From Alphaproteobacteria bacterium (GTDB lineage: Bacteria; Pseudomonadota; Alphaproteobacteria; Rs-D84): 64,000 nt of DNA. Positions 1 to 8,460 of this stretch are shown in pieces. The notes below the pieces were generated by a model. It was not told the origin of the DNA. It saw only the letters and a program-made list of their open reading frames with translations, and searched no databases. The translations under genes were made by a program, and so were the position numbers. Numbering within the stretch: position 1 is the first letter of the stretch; each line of letters opens with the position of its first letter. The stretch lies in NCBI GenBank assembly GCA_017427405.1, contig JAFRSV010000004.1, positions 1 through 64,000 on the forward strand. Reading direction: 5' to 3'.

Positions 1-225
1 ATGATCGGAGGGGTGCCCAGTGGAACTGGGCGGGGTGGGGGTGAAGATAAAATATGTTTCTTTTTTTATTACCCCCACCTCGTCGCCGTTCGGCGCCACT
101 CCTCCAGGGGAGGAGAACTACCCATACCCCCGGCTGTTCAGCCGGACCCCTTTCCCAGGGAAAGGGGAGCCCCCCGCCCCGTTCCACGGGGCACCCCTCT
201 ATAAGAGGGGAACTTCGCTTTCTGG
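1..225. repeat. Palindromic GC-rich hairpin mosaic
   Basis: No gene. The stretch is a chain of short perfect hairpins, for example CTCCTCC/GGAGGAG, CCGGCTG/CAGCCGG, CCCCTTTCC/GGAAAGGGG and CCCCTCT/AGAGGGG. The same boxes recur in the opposite order and orientation at about 7017-7230 and 8461-8578, so this is a dispersed palindromic repeat family. Short open frames here are translations of the repeat, not genes. The element may continue beyond the left window edge. Confidence 0.7.
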
Positions 226-443
226 AATTTTTGCACAAAAAACGGGCGCATCCGTCTTCGCTACTGCTCTGTCGCGATCGGACGTGCCCGTACCCGTCGC
301 GGCACGCCGCGCCGTGGTCGTGACGGACTAACACCAAGCCAGGGCAAAGCCCTGGCGCAGTCTCGGCGTAGTCACGTCGCCACTTTTATCACACGAAGTT
401 TTAACGAAGTGTGATTGCGGTGACGGACGAAGACGGATAATCA
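226..443. other. Gene-free stretch with inverted repeats
   Basis: No coding gene is supported. The stretch holds a hairpin at 338-356 (GCCAGGG/CCCTGGC) and a looser inverted repeat at 388-415 (ATCACAC/GTGTGAT). The second lies just beyond the end of the leftward acetate kinase gene and could act as its transcription terminator, although the U-run is poor. Confidence 0.4.
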
Positions 444-1685
444 CTATTTCGAAAACGAATAATCCATTTTCAGGTGATCTGGATTATACGTGCCGTTCAT
501 AATGCCGATTGTATCTTCGACAATAACGATTTCTTCATTTGTGGGAATCATGAACACTTTGATTTTGCTGTCGTCCGCGCTGATTACGGATTCGCCCGCA
601 TCCAATCGCGCCAACGCGCGCACATTTTTATCCGCATCGATTTTGATGCCTAATTCTTCTAATCCCTCACAGAATTTCCCGCGCAGGTAATCGTCGTTTT
701 CGCCAACGCCCGCGGTAAAGACCAACGCGTCCACATGCCCAAGTTCGGCCATAAACGCACCGATATATTTCTTTACGCTGTGCACCTCCATTTCCAATGA
801 TAATTTGCAATCAGGGTTCGTTTCGCGGTTGCTTTCGACATCGCGGCGGTCGGCAAAGCACTTTGTAATACCGACATGCCCGGAATCTTTGTTCATGTGC
901 TTTGTCATCTGTTCCGGCGAAAGTTTTAATTTATCCATGACATAGAGCAACGCGCCCGCATCCACATCGCCCGGCCGCGTTCCCATCATGAGTCCCGCCG
1001 TCGGCGTCATCCCCAATGTCGTATCAACCGCGCGCCCGTTCTGTATCGCAACACCCGACGCGCCCGAACCAATATGCATAGTAATCAAATTGCAATCCGC
1101 CGCATTTCGCCCCAACATAACCGCGGCACGCTTTGACACATACAAATGGCTTGTTCCGTGGAAACCATAGCGCCGCACGCCCAATTCGCGATACCACGCG
1201 TCCGGCACCGCATAGCGATACGCGTATTCCGGCATAGTTTGCAAAAACGCCGTATCGAAAACCGCAACCTGGGTCGCGTTCGGCAACATTTGGCGCGCGC
1301 TTTCGATTCCCATCAGTGACGCCGGAATATGCAGCGGCATCAAATCGCGCCAGTTTTGAATTTCGCGCATAACCTCGTCATTAATCTCAACCGACGAAGC
1401 ATATTTCGAACCGCCCATCACAACGCGATGCCCGACACCACGAATTTCGTTCATATCGACCGACGCCGCACGCAACATGCCCATAACGACATTTAACGCA
1501 TCGTTATGATTTTGCATTGGGGTTTCTTTCTTTTCTTTTTTTCCATCGGGATATTTTTGCGTGATAAAAGAATCCGGTGACCCGATTTTTTCAACATTAC
1601 CACCAACAATCTGCTTTTTTGAATCGGCATCAAAGATTTGATATTTCAAACTGGATGACCCACAGTTCAGCGCCATAATATACAT
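444..1685 (-). CDS. ackA: Acetate kinase
   Basis: Interconverts acetate plus ATP and acetyl phosphate plus ADP in the cytoplasm, the ATP-yielding step of acetate fermentation or overflow. The N-terminus has the phosphate-1 motif NCGSSSLKYQ, and further on are GFHGTSHLYV and HIGSGAS, all standard for the AckA branch of the ASKHA kinases. Length, 413 aa, is close to the family's usual 400. The start at 1685 (MYIMALNCGS) is preferred over upstream ATGs because the family begins a few residues before NCGSSS and an AAAGGAA ribosome site lies just upstream. No phosphotransacetylase is adjacent, so Pta must lie elsewhere or be absent. Confidence 0.93.
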   Translation of the reverse strand: MYIMALNCGSSSLKYQIFDADSKKQIVGGNVEKIGSPDSFITQKYPDGKKEKKETPMQNHNDALNVVMGMLRAASVDMNEIRGVGHRVVMGGSKYASSVEINDEVMREIQNWRDLMPLHIPASLMGIESARQMLPNATQVAVFDTAFLQTMPEYAYRYAVPDAWYRELGVRRYGFHGTSHLYVSKRAAVMLGRNAADCNLITMHIGSGASGVAIQNGRAVDTTLGMTPTAGLMMGTRPGDVDAGALLYVMDKLKLSPEQMTKHMNKDSGHVGITKCFADRRDVESNRETNPDCKLSLEMEVHSVKKYIGAFMAELGHVDALVFTAGVGENDDYLRGKFCEGLEELGIKIDADKNVRALARLDAGESVISADDSKIKVFMIPTNEEIVIVEDTIGIMNGTYNPDHLKMDYSFSK

Positions 1686-1779
1686 ATTCGTTCCTTTTGG
1701 TTTATGATTATTACAACGCACAACGATAGCAAACAAAATCGCCCGTTTCAATAGTAAATGTGATAAAAATTACGAAAGA

Positions 1780-3891
1780 TTAAGCCGTTCGAAGTGGTCC
1801 TTGACTCCTAAACTGCGCCAAATATCCACTTGCCTTCGTTTCTGCAAGAGACGGGGTCACTTTGTTACCATAATTTTTTAATATGTCTTTACGCTTAATA
1901 GCCATACTACCCAAAGTAAATGCATGTGTCATACCGGTTTTTTCCAGCATGTTCCAATATGCAATCAGTTCTTCATACGGATCTTTACGATCTGATGCCC
2001 AATTTGCTACAATATTGTGGCGTTTTTTAGAATCATCATATAGTTCGACATCATCCTGTAAATTTGACACCGATACTGTTGTTGTACCAACTGTTACGGT
2101 CGTGGCGCCAGTACTAAGCGCATTTTTTAACTCATACTTAATTGTTCCGGGAGTACTCTCATCCCCAATAGTGGTCTCGTCCACAACCAACCCAGATAAA
2201 CCACCACCAGATGCTAAGGTTGATAGTTTTAGTTCCACGGCTAATCTTGTGTTTGAATCTTTAGCGTTGGCTAATTTCTGCGCATCTTCTGCTTCCCACT
2301 TTTTATGGGCATCGTTCAAAATTTTATTTTTAGATATATCATGACCAATCTTTGTCCTGCTATGTGATATTAAATTACGGGCCCCAGTGATTGCCAAACC
2401 AACCCCCAACACACCGGCACGAACCGTTTTATCAATAGCACCTGTGACGAACTTTACACCTTCGTTTTTGTTCCATGACAAATCTTTATTAGAAAATACA
2501 TTGAATAAATCTTTATCTTCTTTCAAGTTGTTTAGGGTTCTACTTGTTGATAAACCATATTTTGCAACGGATAAAATTTCTAACGCCGTTTTTGCTTCTT
2601 TGGTTTTTCCTTGTTTGACTGCCTCTGCAATCAAACCAGAAACCAACTGATTCATTTGTCCCCCGTTACGCAAAGCGCCCTCTACGGCCTTTGGCATAGT
2701 TCCTTTTAATTTTTCAATAGTGTCAATAAACCAATTAAAATGATCCGTTGATGTTTTACTAGATTGCAGTTTGCTTAAAATGTCACTTTTCTTTGATAAT
2801 ATACCCTCTAATCCATCGGTAGGTTTGATTTTTACTTTATCAAAAGCTTTGATAATATTTTGTGACCAAGGGCTGAAAAATAACCGTGTTCCACGACTTG
2901 GGTTTGTAAATCGCCTAAGATGATTTTCATACGTATCGTTTTTCCAATCTTCTAATTCCTGCACCCATGTCTTTTCATCTGGGTATTTTTCGGGAACGTA
3001 ATCTTTTGAATCTTTATTTCTGTAATCTGTGCTTTTGATTGCCTCAGTTAAAGGTTGCGAGATGGTGCTTTGTGCCTTTGATAAAAAATCAGAACGCACA
3101 GAAGATTTTGTTAAAAGTGTATCGAAAATTTCTGAGAAATCGCCCTTAAACCTGTTAATGTGATAGGATTTGTTACGAATGCTATACCATTTTTTAGAAT
3201 CTGGATCTAACATAGATAAATCAACAGGAGGAATGCCGGCTCCCCCTGTGCCAACTAGTATTGGTAAGATACTCGGATCTGGATATTTTTGGTAATAATC
3301 TACAAACTCAACAACTTGCGCTAATTTTTTGCGTACAGTAAGATCTGTATCATATTTTTTTGTGCCAATGTCTGAAATCAACTTATCATAAGTATAACCA
3401 TCGGTAAATATATCTGATAAATTATGTTTAAACGGCACTGTTAAACTGGCTCTGTTAGTGGCCAACCATGTTCCTAAATTGCTAAAAGCAGTGTTGGTGT
3501 CACTAGTAGCCGTTGTGGTGGTAAATGTTTTAGAAGAATCTCCAAACCATTTTGCAATAAAATCCTTTGTTGCTGCCTTGTACGGGCTTTCAAAGCCAAC
3601 AGATGGTTCCTTAGCAGAATCCATATCTTGAAATGTCTCTTGGAAAGCATCAAATAATTCCTCCCATTCTGTTGGACTTAATTGATATTCGTTTGCTACA
3701 CCACAAACTGTTCCGCTAAGCAGATCTGGTAAAAGTTTATCCTTGTAATTATCATTCCAATGTTTCATATGTCCTTGAAAATCGCCGTTTTTGGCATATT
3801 CATCAAAACGCGCACGCACCTCTGGCGGCATCAAATCAAAATGTCTTTGGGCGAAATAATCAAACAATTTGTTTTTCAAAGATAATGCCAT
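1780..3891 (-). CDS. Large orphan protein, function unknown
   Basis: 703 aa that I cannot assign to a family. The start at 3891 (MALSLKNKLF) follows a good AAAGGAG ribosome site and a consensus promoter. No signal peptide is visible. The protein is mostly hydrophilic, lysine- and serine/threonine-rich, and probably helical. A threonine-rich patch (about residues 115-125) and a glycine-rich hydrophobic patch (about 500-520, GVLGVGLAITGARN) stand out. It is monocistronic between ackA and tRNA-Lys. A strong promoter together with no recognisable enzyme motif would fit a secreted effector or lineage-specific protein, but that is a guess. Confidence 0.7.
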   Translation of the reverse strand: MALSLKNKLFDYFAQRHFDLMPPEVRARFDEYAKNGDFQGHMKHWNDNYKDKLLPDLLSGTVCGVANEYQLSPTEWEELFDAFQETFQDMDSAKEPSVGFESPYKAATKDFIAKWFGDSSKTFTTTTATSDTNTAFSNLGTWLATNRASLTVPFKHNLSDIFTDGYTYDKLISDIGTKKYDTDLTVRKKLAQVVEFVDYYQKYPDPSILPILVGTGGAGIPPVDLSMLDPDSKKWYSIRNKSYHINRFKGDFSEIFDTLLTKSSVRSDFLSKAQSTISQPLTEAIKSTDYRNKDSKDYVPEKYPDEKTWVQELEDWKNDTYENHLRRFTNPSRGTRLFFSPWSQNIIKAFDKVKIKPTDGLEGILSKKSDILSKLQSSKTSTDHFNWFIDTIEKLKGTMPKAVEGALRNGGQMNQLVSGLIAEAVKQGKTKEAKTALEILSVAKYGLSTSRTLNNLKEDKDLFNVFSNKDLSWNKNEGVKFVTGAIDKTVRAGVLGVGLAITGARNLISHSRTKIGHDISKNKILNDAHKKWEAEDAQKLANAKDSNTRLAVELKLSTLASGGGLSGLVVDETTIGDESTPGTIKYELKNALSTGATTVTVGTTTVSVSNLQDDVELYDDSKKRHNIVANWASDRKDPYEELIAYWNMLEKTGMTHAFTLGSMAIKRKDILKNYGNKVTPSLAETKASGYLAQFRSQGPLRTA

Positions 3892-3933
3892 CGCCGACTC
3901 CTTTGGTTCTGTCTTGTCCCACACACTTATATT

Positions 3934-3962
3934 ATTATAGTGCAAATTTGACCAATTTTCAA
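3934..3962 (-). promoter_or_regulatory. Sigma-70 promoter of the orphan gene
   Basis: Read on the minus strand: TTGAAA, a 17-nt spacer, then TATAAT, which is a near-perfect housekeeping promoter. Transcription would start near 3927, about 36 nt before the AAAGGAG-preceded ATG at 3891. Confidence 0.75.
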
Positions 3963-4074
3963 GTGTGTAAAGGTTGACAAACGACTATGGCACAGATTGA
4001 TATCGAAACCACGGGTTGTCGTCTTGTGAACGCAAACCCAAAACAAAAACCGACACAAGGCCGGTTTCGATTTT

Positions 4075-4150
4075 TGGTGGGGCCACAGGGACTCGAACCC
4101 TGGACCCAATGATTAAAAGTCATTTGCTCTACCAACTGAGCTATAGCCCC
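4075..4150 (-). tRNA. tRNA-Lys (anticodon TTT)
   Basis: A full cloverleaf of 76 nt on the minus strand: acceptor GGGGCTA pairing with TGGCCCC, D-arm GCTCAGTTGGTAGAGC, anticodon stem AATGA/TCATT around loop CTTTTAA (anticodon TTT), T-arm with GGTTCGAGTCC, and an encoded CCA end. Confidence 0.96.
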
Positions 4151-4242
4151 CAAACTCTATTATCCCAACAGTTCGGGCGAAATTATGACACAGTTTTCAA
4201 AAAAATCAAGCAAAATGTTGTTAAATTTTCCACCAACACTTA

Positions 4243-6039
4243 TCACTTCTTACTTTTGACCTGAATGTCGCGCAGTTTTTTATATTCGCCGCCAAGTTTG
4301 ACCAGTTCTTCATCGGTTCCTTGTTCGACAATTTCACCGTCTTTGATAACGCAAATTATATCGGCATCAAAAATCGTCGACAGACGGTGTGCAATAACAA
4401 ACGTCGTCCGCCCGCGCATCAAATCGCGCAATGCTTCTTGAATTAGTTTCTCACTCTTTGTGTCCAGTGCGGATGTTGCCTCGTCCAACAACAGTATCGG
4501 CGCATCTTTAAGAATCGCGCGCGCAATCGCGATGCGTTGCTTTTGCCCGCCCGACAGCAACGCGCCACCTTCGCCAACGCATGTTTTATACCCGTGCGGA
4601 AACGCCGTGATAAAATCGTGTGCATTCGCCGCGCGTGCCGCCGCAACAACCGCATCATGCGACGCATTTGGTGCACCGTATTTAATGTTTGCCTCGATAG
4701 TATCATTAAACAGGAACACGTCTTGCGACACCTCTGATATATTTTTGCGCAACGAATTCAGCGTGTATTTCTTTATGTCTGTTCCGTTTATTGCAATGAA
4801 TCCATCGTCCGGGTCATAGAAACGTTCAATCAAATTAAACATTGTCGTTTTGCCACCGCCACTGGGGCCAACCAGGGCGCAAACCTTGCCCGCCGGCACA
4901 TGCAGGTTGATATTGCGCAACACCGGTTCTTCGGGCACATAAGAAAACTTTACATTTTTAAATTCAACGGACGGCCGTACCGCATGCAACGCGTTTGCGC
5001 CGCGCACATCGCGAATCGTCGGTTTTGTATCCAAGAAATCGAACAAAATTTCCGCGGCAAGTAAACCATGTTGCACCGTGTCACCGGTATTCGTGATGGA
5101 CTTTGCCGGTTTATACGCGGCGGTAAGTGCCAACAAGAACGCCGTAAAATCACCGGTTGTAATCGCACCACTTACAATAAAATGCCCGCCCAAAATCATT
5201 GCCAAACATAGGCCGATTGAAATCATAACCTCTAACAATGGCGATTGCAGTCCGTTCGCCTGTGCGCTTTTATACGAATTTATCATTGAATTATTCAGCA
5301 CATTTGCAAAACGTTTTGATTCTGCATCTTCGGTGGCGAACGCCTGAATAGTTTTAATTCCGCGCAGGGTTTGATTCAAATGCTGGGACACATCGTTCGC
5401 AATACCAAACGATTGCCGCGACAATTTCCGCCGCCGCCGCATAATCGCAACCATCGGCAATATAATCGCCGGCACCAAGAACAACAATACCACGCACATT
5501 TGTGGCGCATAGTAAATCATAAGGCCCACCGTGATAACCAGGGTTGCAACCTCTTGCACAACCTTGACCACGGTGCCGGTCACCAGGTTCAACACCGCGC
5601 CCGCCTGGACCCAGAAATAGTTAAGGTGTTTGCCAATCCCTTCGCCAAAAAATCCGGAAATGTCCATGCGAACCATATGATTATAAATACGCTTTTGCAA
5701 CATCGCACTGGCATTAAGGCCCGCCTTGGACATAAGCAGCGTCTGCGCATACCGAAACGCGCCCTTGGCGGCGAACGCGGCGATAATAAGCAGCCCAACG
5801 ATATATGTTGAATCCATATTTTTTTCGATAAACGCCTGGTCTACGACACGTTGAACAAGTGTAATCGTGTACCCTTCGGCCGCCGCGGCGCAAACCGTCG
5901 CAATAACACCGGCGATAATCCACTTTAATTGCGGCATACCGATTTCGCGCCAAATTCGCACATACAATGACCATTTGATGCGTCCGTTTTTCGGGTCACC
6001 GTGAATAAATTTTTTAATAGAATTTATAATTTTTTTCAT
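4243..6039 (-). CDS. msbA: ABC exporter, MsbA/lipid-export type
   Basis: A half-size ABC exporter (598 aa) with an N-terminal six-helix membrane domain followed by one nucleotide-binding domain; it works as a homodimer in the inner membrane. The NBD shows Walker A GPSGGGKTT, signature LLSGGQKQR, Walker B ILLLDEATSALD and the switch histidine in VIAHRLST. This layout is that of lipid A flippase MsbA and related lipid/drug exporters. The start at 6039 (MKKIINSIKK) is chosen because upstream residues run into the divergent leader at 6.1 kb. Substrate is inferred; a multidrug exporter is the alternative. Confidence 0.8.
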   Translation of the reverse strand: MKKIINSIKKFIHGDPKNGRIKWSLYVRIWREIGMPQLKWIIAGVIATVCAAAAEGYTITLVQRVVDQAFIEKNMDSTYIVGLLIIAAFAAKGAFRYAQTLLMSKAGLNASAMLQKRIYNHMVRMDISGFFGEGIGKHLNYFWVQAGAVLNLVTGTVVKVVQEVATLVITVGLMIYYAPQMCVVLLFLVPAIILPMVAIMRRRRKLSRQSFGIANDVSQHLNQTLRGIKTIQAFATEDAESKRFANVLNNSMINSYKSAQANGLQSPLLEVMISIGLCLAMILGGHFIVSGAITTGDFTAFLLALTAAYKPAKSITNTGDTVQHGLLAAEILFDFLDTKPTIRDVRGANALHAVRPSVEFKNVKFSYVPEEPVLRNINLHVPAGKVCALVGPSGGGKTTMFNLIERFYDPDDGFIAINGTDIKKYTLNSLRKNISEVSQDVFLFNDTIEANIKYGAPNASHDAVVAAARAANAHDFITAFPHGYKTCVGEGGALLSGGQKQRIAIARAILKDAPILLLDEATSALDTKSEKLIQEALRDLMRGRTTFVIAHRLSTIFDADIICVIKDGEIVEQGTDEELVKLGGEYKKLRDIQVKSKK

Positions 6040-6089
6040 AGCGGTTTGATTATAAAAAGTTATTTTATCGGTGTCCAGAAATTTATTGC

Positions 6090-6119
6090 TTGACCTAATT
6101 TTGCAAATTATGATAAGAT
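6090..6119 (+). promoter_or_regulatory. Promoter of leader module A
   Basis: TTGACC at 6090-6095, an 18-nt spacer, and TAAGAT at 6114-6119. The predicted start, about 6126, is the first base of the first leader hairpin. The second module at 52.4 kb has the same arrangement: TTGACC, 18 nt, TATAAT. Confidence 0.75.
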
Positions 6120-6125
6120 ACCAAG

Positions 6126-6352
6126 CGAACAAGGTGGGAACCTTTGTTCGGGCCGCGAGAAGCCCATACTACCCGGTGCAGAGCATCGCAATCCGTTGTG
6201 ATTTCCCACGGTGTTTTTGCATTGGCTAAAATCCCCCCGATTGGTCGGGGTGCCGGCGGTATATAACAGGTAACCCCGAAATCCGTCGGGATCATTGGTA
6301 GTATGATTTCTCAACACCCCGACCGCATTGGTTTCCATGCGGAGTTTTTTTT
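6126..6352 (+). ncRNA. Structured 5' leader / attenuator RNA, copy A
   Basis: About 227 nt between the promoter and the surface-protein gene. In order: hairpin with a GGGA (GNRA) loop at 6126-6150; a small GGGC/GCCC hairpin; a helix CCGGTGCA/TGCATTGG enclosing ATCGCAA-TCCG-TTGTGAT; hairpin CCCCGA-TTGG-TCGGGG, whose 3' arm GGTCGGGGTG is also the exact complement of CACCCCGACC further down; then an intrinsic terminator. Copy B (52478-52698) keeps the same helices with compensating or wobble changes. I do not recognise a known riboswitch family; it is either a new cis-regulator or a small RNA that reads through into the gene. Confidence 0.65.
6323..6352 (+). terminator. Leader terminator (attenuator), copy A
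   Basis: Stem CCGCAT/ATGCGG with an 8-nt loop, followed after AG by eight T residues. It sits 23 nt before the ATG of the surface gene and after its promoter, so it would stop transcription unless overridden. Confidence 0.75.
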
Positions 6353-6374
6353 ATAAAGTAAAAGGAGAGCAAGC

Positions 6375-7013
6375 ATGAACATCGGGAATATATTGGTATT
6401 TGGATTGGCGATTGGGGTGATTGGGGTGGCCCATGCGACGGAACCAGACGATGCGACAAAGAAAAAGACGGTAACATCACAATATTACGTCGACACGGCG
6501 ATTGAAACGAAGCAACCGGTTGTTGGTGCGGAAAGTGGAAATTATGTGGTAACGTACCCGAACAGTGCGGGCACAGACACGGAACATAACGAGGCGGGCG
6601 AAATCAACAAACGTCACATATCAACGACACTGACCGTTGGGAACAATGGTGGTGACGGGATAAATGCGGCGGCGACGGACATACCGACGGTTGGTGCGGT
6701 GAACACGGGATTAAATGGGAAACAAAATAAACTATCCGGGACGGCGGGGAAACTTGTGACATACGGTGGCGCATCGGGTACGGTGGGCAGTGCGGATGTT
6801 TACAACGAAAGCGGATCATATTCAACCCAAACGGATGCGTTGGTTCGTGCGTCGCATGTGAACAGTGCGGTTGCGAATGGATTTGCGGGGTTACTAACAT
6901 GCAACATGTGGGAAACGGGTTATAACGCGACGAACGACCCGAATGGCGATCATTGTTTGACATATTCTGTGAACACGGATGTGTTATCCGGGACATATGT
7001 TCCGCATAACTAG
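6375..7013 (+). CDS. Exported surface-protein paralogue next to the DGR
   Basis: 212 aa with a signal peptide ending near AHA-TEPDD. Start at 6375 follows AAAGGAGAG. The mature N-terminus has the sequence KKTVTSQYYVDTAIETKQ, and the middle has GKLVTYGGASGTVG; both recur in the variable protein at 7250 (IATSQYYVEEQL, NVVTYTG) and in the protein at 52723 (TVASKAYVDTKQ, NVVTYSGTAGTVG). It lacks the C-terminal Cys-rich variable domain and ends at TYVPHN. It is probably a surface or fibre-like protein sharing the N-terminal module of the DGR target. Expression is controlled by the structured leader. Molecular function is unknown. Confidence 0.75.
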   Translation: MNIGNILVFGLAIGVIGVAHATEPDDATKKKTVTSQYYVDTAIETKQPVVGAESGNYVVTYPNSAGTDTEHNEAGEINKRHISTTLTVGNNGGDGINAAATDIPTVGAVNTGLNGKQNKLSGTAGKLVTYGGASGTVGSADVYNESGSYSTQTDALVRASHVNSAVANGFAGLLTCNMWETGYNATNDPNGDHCLTYSVNTDVLSGTYVPHN

Positions 7014-7016
7014 CGC

Positions 7017-7230
7017 GATTTCCCCTTTCCTGGGGGAAAGGGGTCCGGCGGGACCGCCGGGGGTATGGGTGGTTCTCCTCCATTGGAGGAGTACGGCCTA
7101 GCAGGCCGGGAGGTGGTTAGAGGGTTCGTTGTTATTTCGTATTCTCTAACCACCCCGTCCGCTTTCGCTGTCGCTACAGCGAGACACCCCTCCACAGGAG
7201 GGGAACTCCCCTTCACGAGGTGAAGGGGAA
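7017..7230. repeat. Palindromic hairpin mosaic
   Basis: A second copy of the hairpin-box repeat: CCCCTTTCC/GGAAAGGGG, CCGGCGG/CCGCCGG, CTCCTCC/GGAGGAG, CGGCC/GGCCG, CCCCTCC/GGAGGGG and CCCCTTCA/TGAAGGGG. It fills the gap between the two surface-protein genes and stops about 20 nt before the ATG at 7250, leaving a ribosome site AAAAGGAAAGG. Confidence 0.7.
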
Positions 7231-7249
7231 TAGCAAAAAGGAAAGGAAA

Positions 7250-8350
7250 ATGAAACGTATATCGATACTTGCGGGTTTGGTAGTAATTGCAACGGGCGCA
7301 CATGCGGCGGACCCGGCGACACGTGACATCGCGACCAGTCAGTATTATGTTGAAGAACAATTATCGAATCGTCAAGATATGGTTCCGGCAAAAACGGGCG
7401 ACAAAGCGGTGACCCCCACGGGGACGCGTGGGACAATCGGCGAACGTGAAATCAAAACGGATTTGGGAAATGAAACGACGAACCAATCGGACACTGGGCT
7501 AACGACGATTGAAACGGTGAACACGGCACTGGACAATAAACAGGCGACATTATATAAACAACCGACGGTAAATGTTGTGACATATACTGGAACGAATAAT
7601 GATTCAAATGCAACCAATAATTATTATGGTGTTGGTGTTGCGACATCCACACCGATATACGATGAAACGACGAATACGTATGGGAATGGCCTGGTCCGGG
7701 CGGGAACTTTGAATACGGCGGTTGCGAATGCGGTGAACGACGCATTGACCCAGGTAGATGAAACCGGTAACGCATCAAACAGTGGAACGCTGTGGCGAAT
7801 AAATGATTTAAATACGGTATTACCGATAACAATGTATGCCGTGGCAAGTGATATACCAACATCGTATTGTTATAAACGCGTTCAAACGGATAGCACCCAT
7901 ACGGACGCCCGGAACAGTTGTTCAACGACATTATATGATGATTTTGCGCGTGGTGATTGGGGCGTTGTAATGCCACGTGAAACGGGGATAACATATAACG
8001 GGACATGCACGGGGAATTCATGCAACAAGGAAATCCGTGGTATCAGTGCATGCACGGACCAAACGTTTAGTGGATATGCATATGGTGTAATGGCACCGGA
8101 TGGTTTAACCGCGACATTACAAACGGCGTATGAAAATGGTAAAAGTGGTGGAACACCATCGGGGCGGTATTGTTATTGCCGTGCCACCGAACCACATATT
8201 GGTACGACCACTGCGGCTTCGCCCTGGGTGTTCCGCTACACGCGCAGCTCGGCGTCTGTCTGTGCACTTTCCTGCGCGTACTACTGCGCGAACAGCGTTC
8301 GGTACGGCGCGCGTTTTCGGGGCGCGGTGTTCGGTGGGGTCGCGCCCTGA
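7250..8350 (+). CDS. DGR variable (target) protein
   Basis: 366 aa exported protein whose last 45 codons are the variable repeat. Start at 7250 (MKRISIL, preceded by AAAGGAA) gives a clean signal peptide cut after GAHA. The N-terminus (ATSQYYVEEQL) and central VVTYTG region match the paralogues at 6375 and 52723. The C-terminal part is cysteine-rich (YCYCR, then CALSCAYYCA). In the VR the residues that vary are those coded by AAC in the template: RY, R, V, S, YY, S, Y and G. The conserved frame is SPWVF...SSAS.CAL.CA..CA..VR..ARFRGAVFGG. Cysteines are spaced four apart, as on one face of a helix, and I see no clear C-type lectin signature. Function is inferred as a surface or secreted ligand binder whose recognition face is diversified. 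Confidence 0.85.
   Translation: MKRISILAGLVVIATGAHAADPATRDIATSQYYVEEQLSNRQDMVPAKTGDKAVTPTGTRGTIGEREIKTDLGNETTNQSDTGLTTIETVNTALDNKQATLYKQPTVNVVTYTGTNNDSNATNNYYGVGVATSTPIYDETTNTYGNGLVRAGTLNTAVANAVNDALTQVDETGNASNSGTLWRINDLNTVLPITMYAVASDIPTSYCYKRVQTDSTHTDARNSCSTTLYDDFARGDWGVVMPRETGITYNGTCTGNSCNKEIRGISACTDQTFSGYAYGVMAPDGLTATLQTAYENGKSGGTPSGRYCYCRATEPHIGTTTAASPWVFRYTRSSASVCALSCAYYCANSVRYGARFRGAVFGGVAP
8210..8343 (+). repeat. DGR variable repeat (VR)
   Basis: 134 bp that align without gaps to the template repeat at 8659-8792. There are 15 differences: 14 fall on template adenines (A to C, G or T) and one is a silent C to T in a Leu codon. The invariant 3' stretch GCGCGTTTTCGGGGCG and onward to GGGGTCGC would serve as the initiation-of-mutagenic-homing segment. 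The stop codon follows directly at 8348-8350. Confidence 0.95.
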
Positions 8351-8371
8351 TGTCACGTAATGCGATTGGGG

Positions 8372-8454
8372 CCCCGAAAAACATGAAATGTTTTTTGGGG
8401 GCGTGTGTGTGGCGCGCACGCGCCACCGCCCACAAAATGCCAACGGCATTTTTT
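8372..8454. other. Hairpin cluster just after the VR
   Basis: Three stem-loops follow the variable gene: 8372-8400 (CCCCGAAAAACAT/ATGTTTTTTGGGG), 8409-8426 (GTGGCGCG/CGCGCCAC, loop CA), and 8434-8454 (AAAATGCC/GGCATTTT, then TTTT, terminator-like). In the Bordetella phage and Legionella DGRs a short GC-rich hairpin or cruciform downstream of VR marks the target; the 8-bp stem at 8409 is placed to do the same. The last hairpin probably ends the target mRNA. Confidence 0.55.
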
Positions 8455-8460
8455 GGGCCG

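Noticed and set aside
1..331. Short proline/arginine-rich open frames in the first 330 bp
   Set aside because: They are translations of the palindromic repeat and recur in it at 7-8.6 kb.
6126..6352. Known riboswitch (cobalamin, SAM, TPP, c-di-GMP) or tmRNA for the leader
   Set aside because: None of the conserved cores of these classes could be found in either copy; only generic hairpins and a terminator match.
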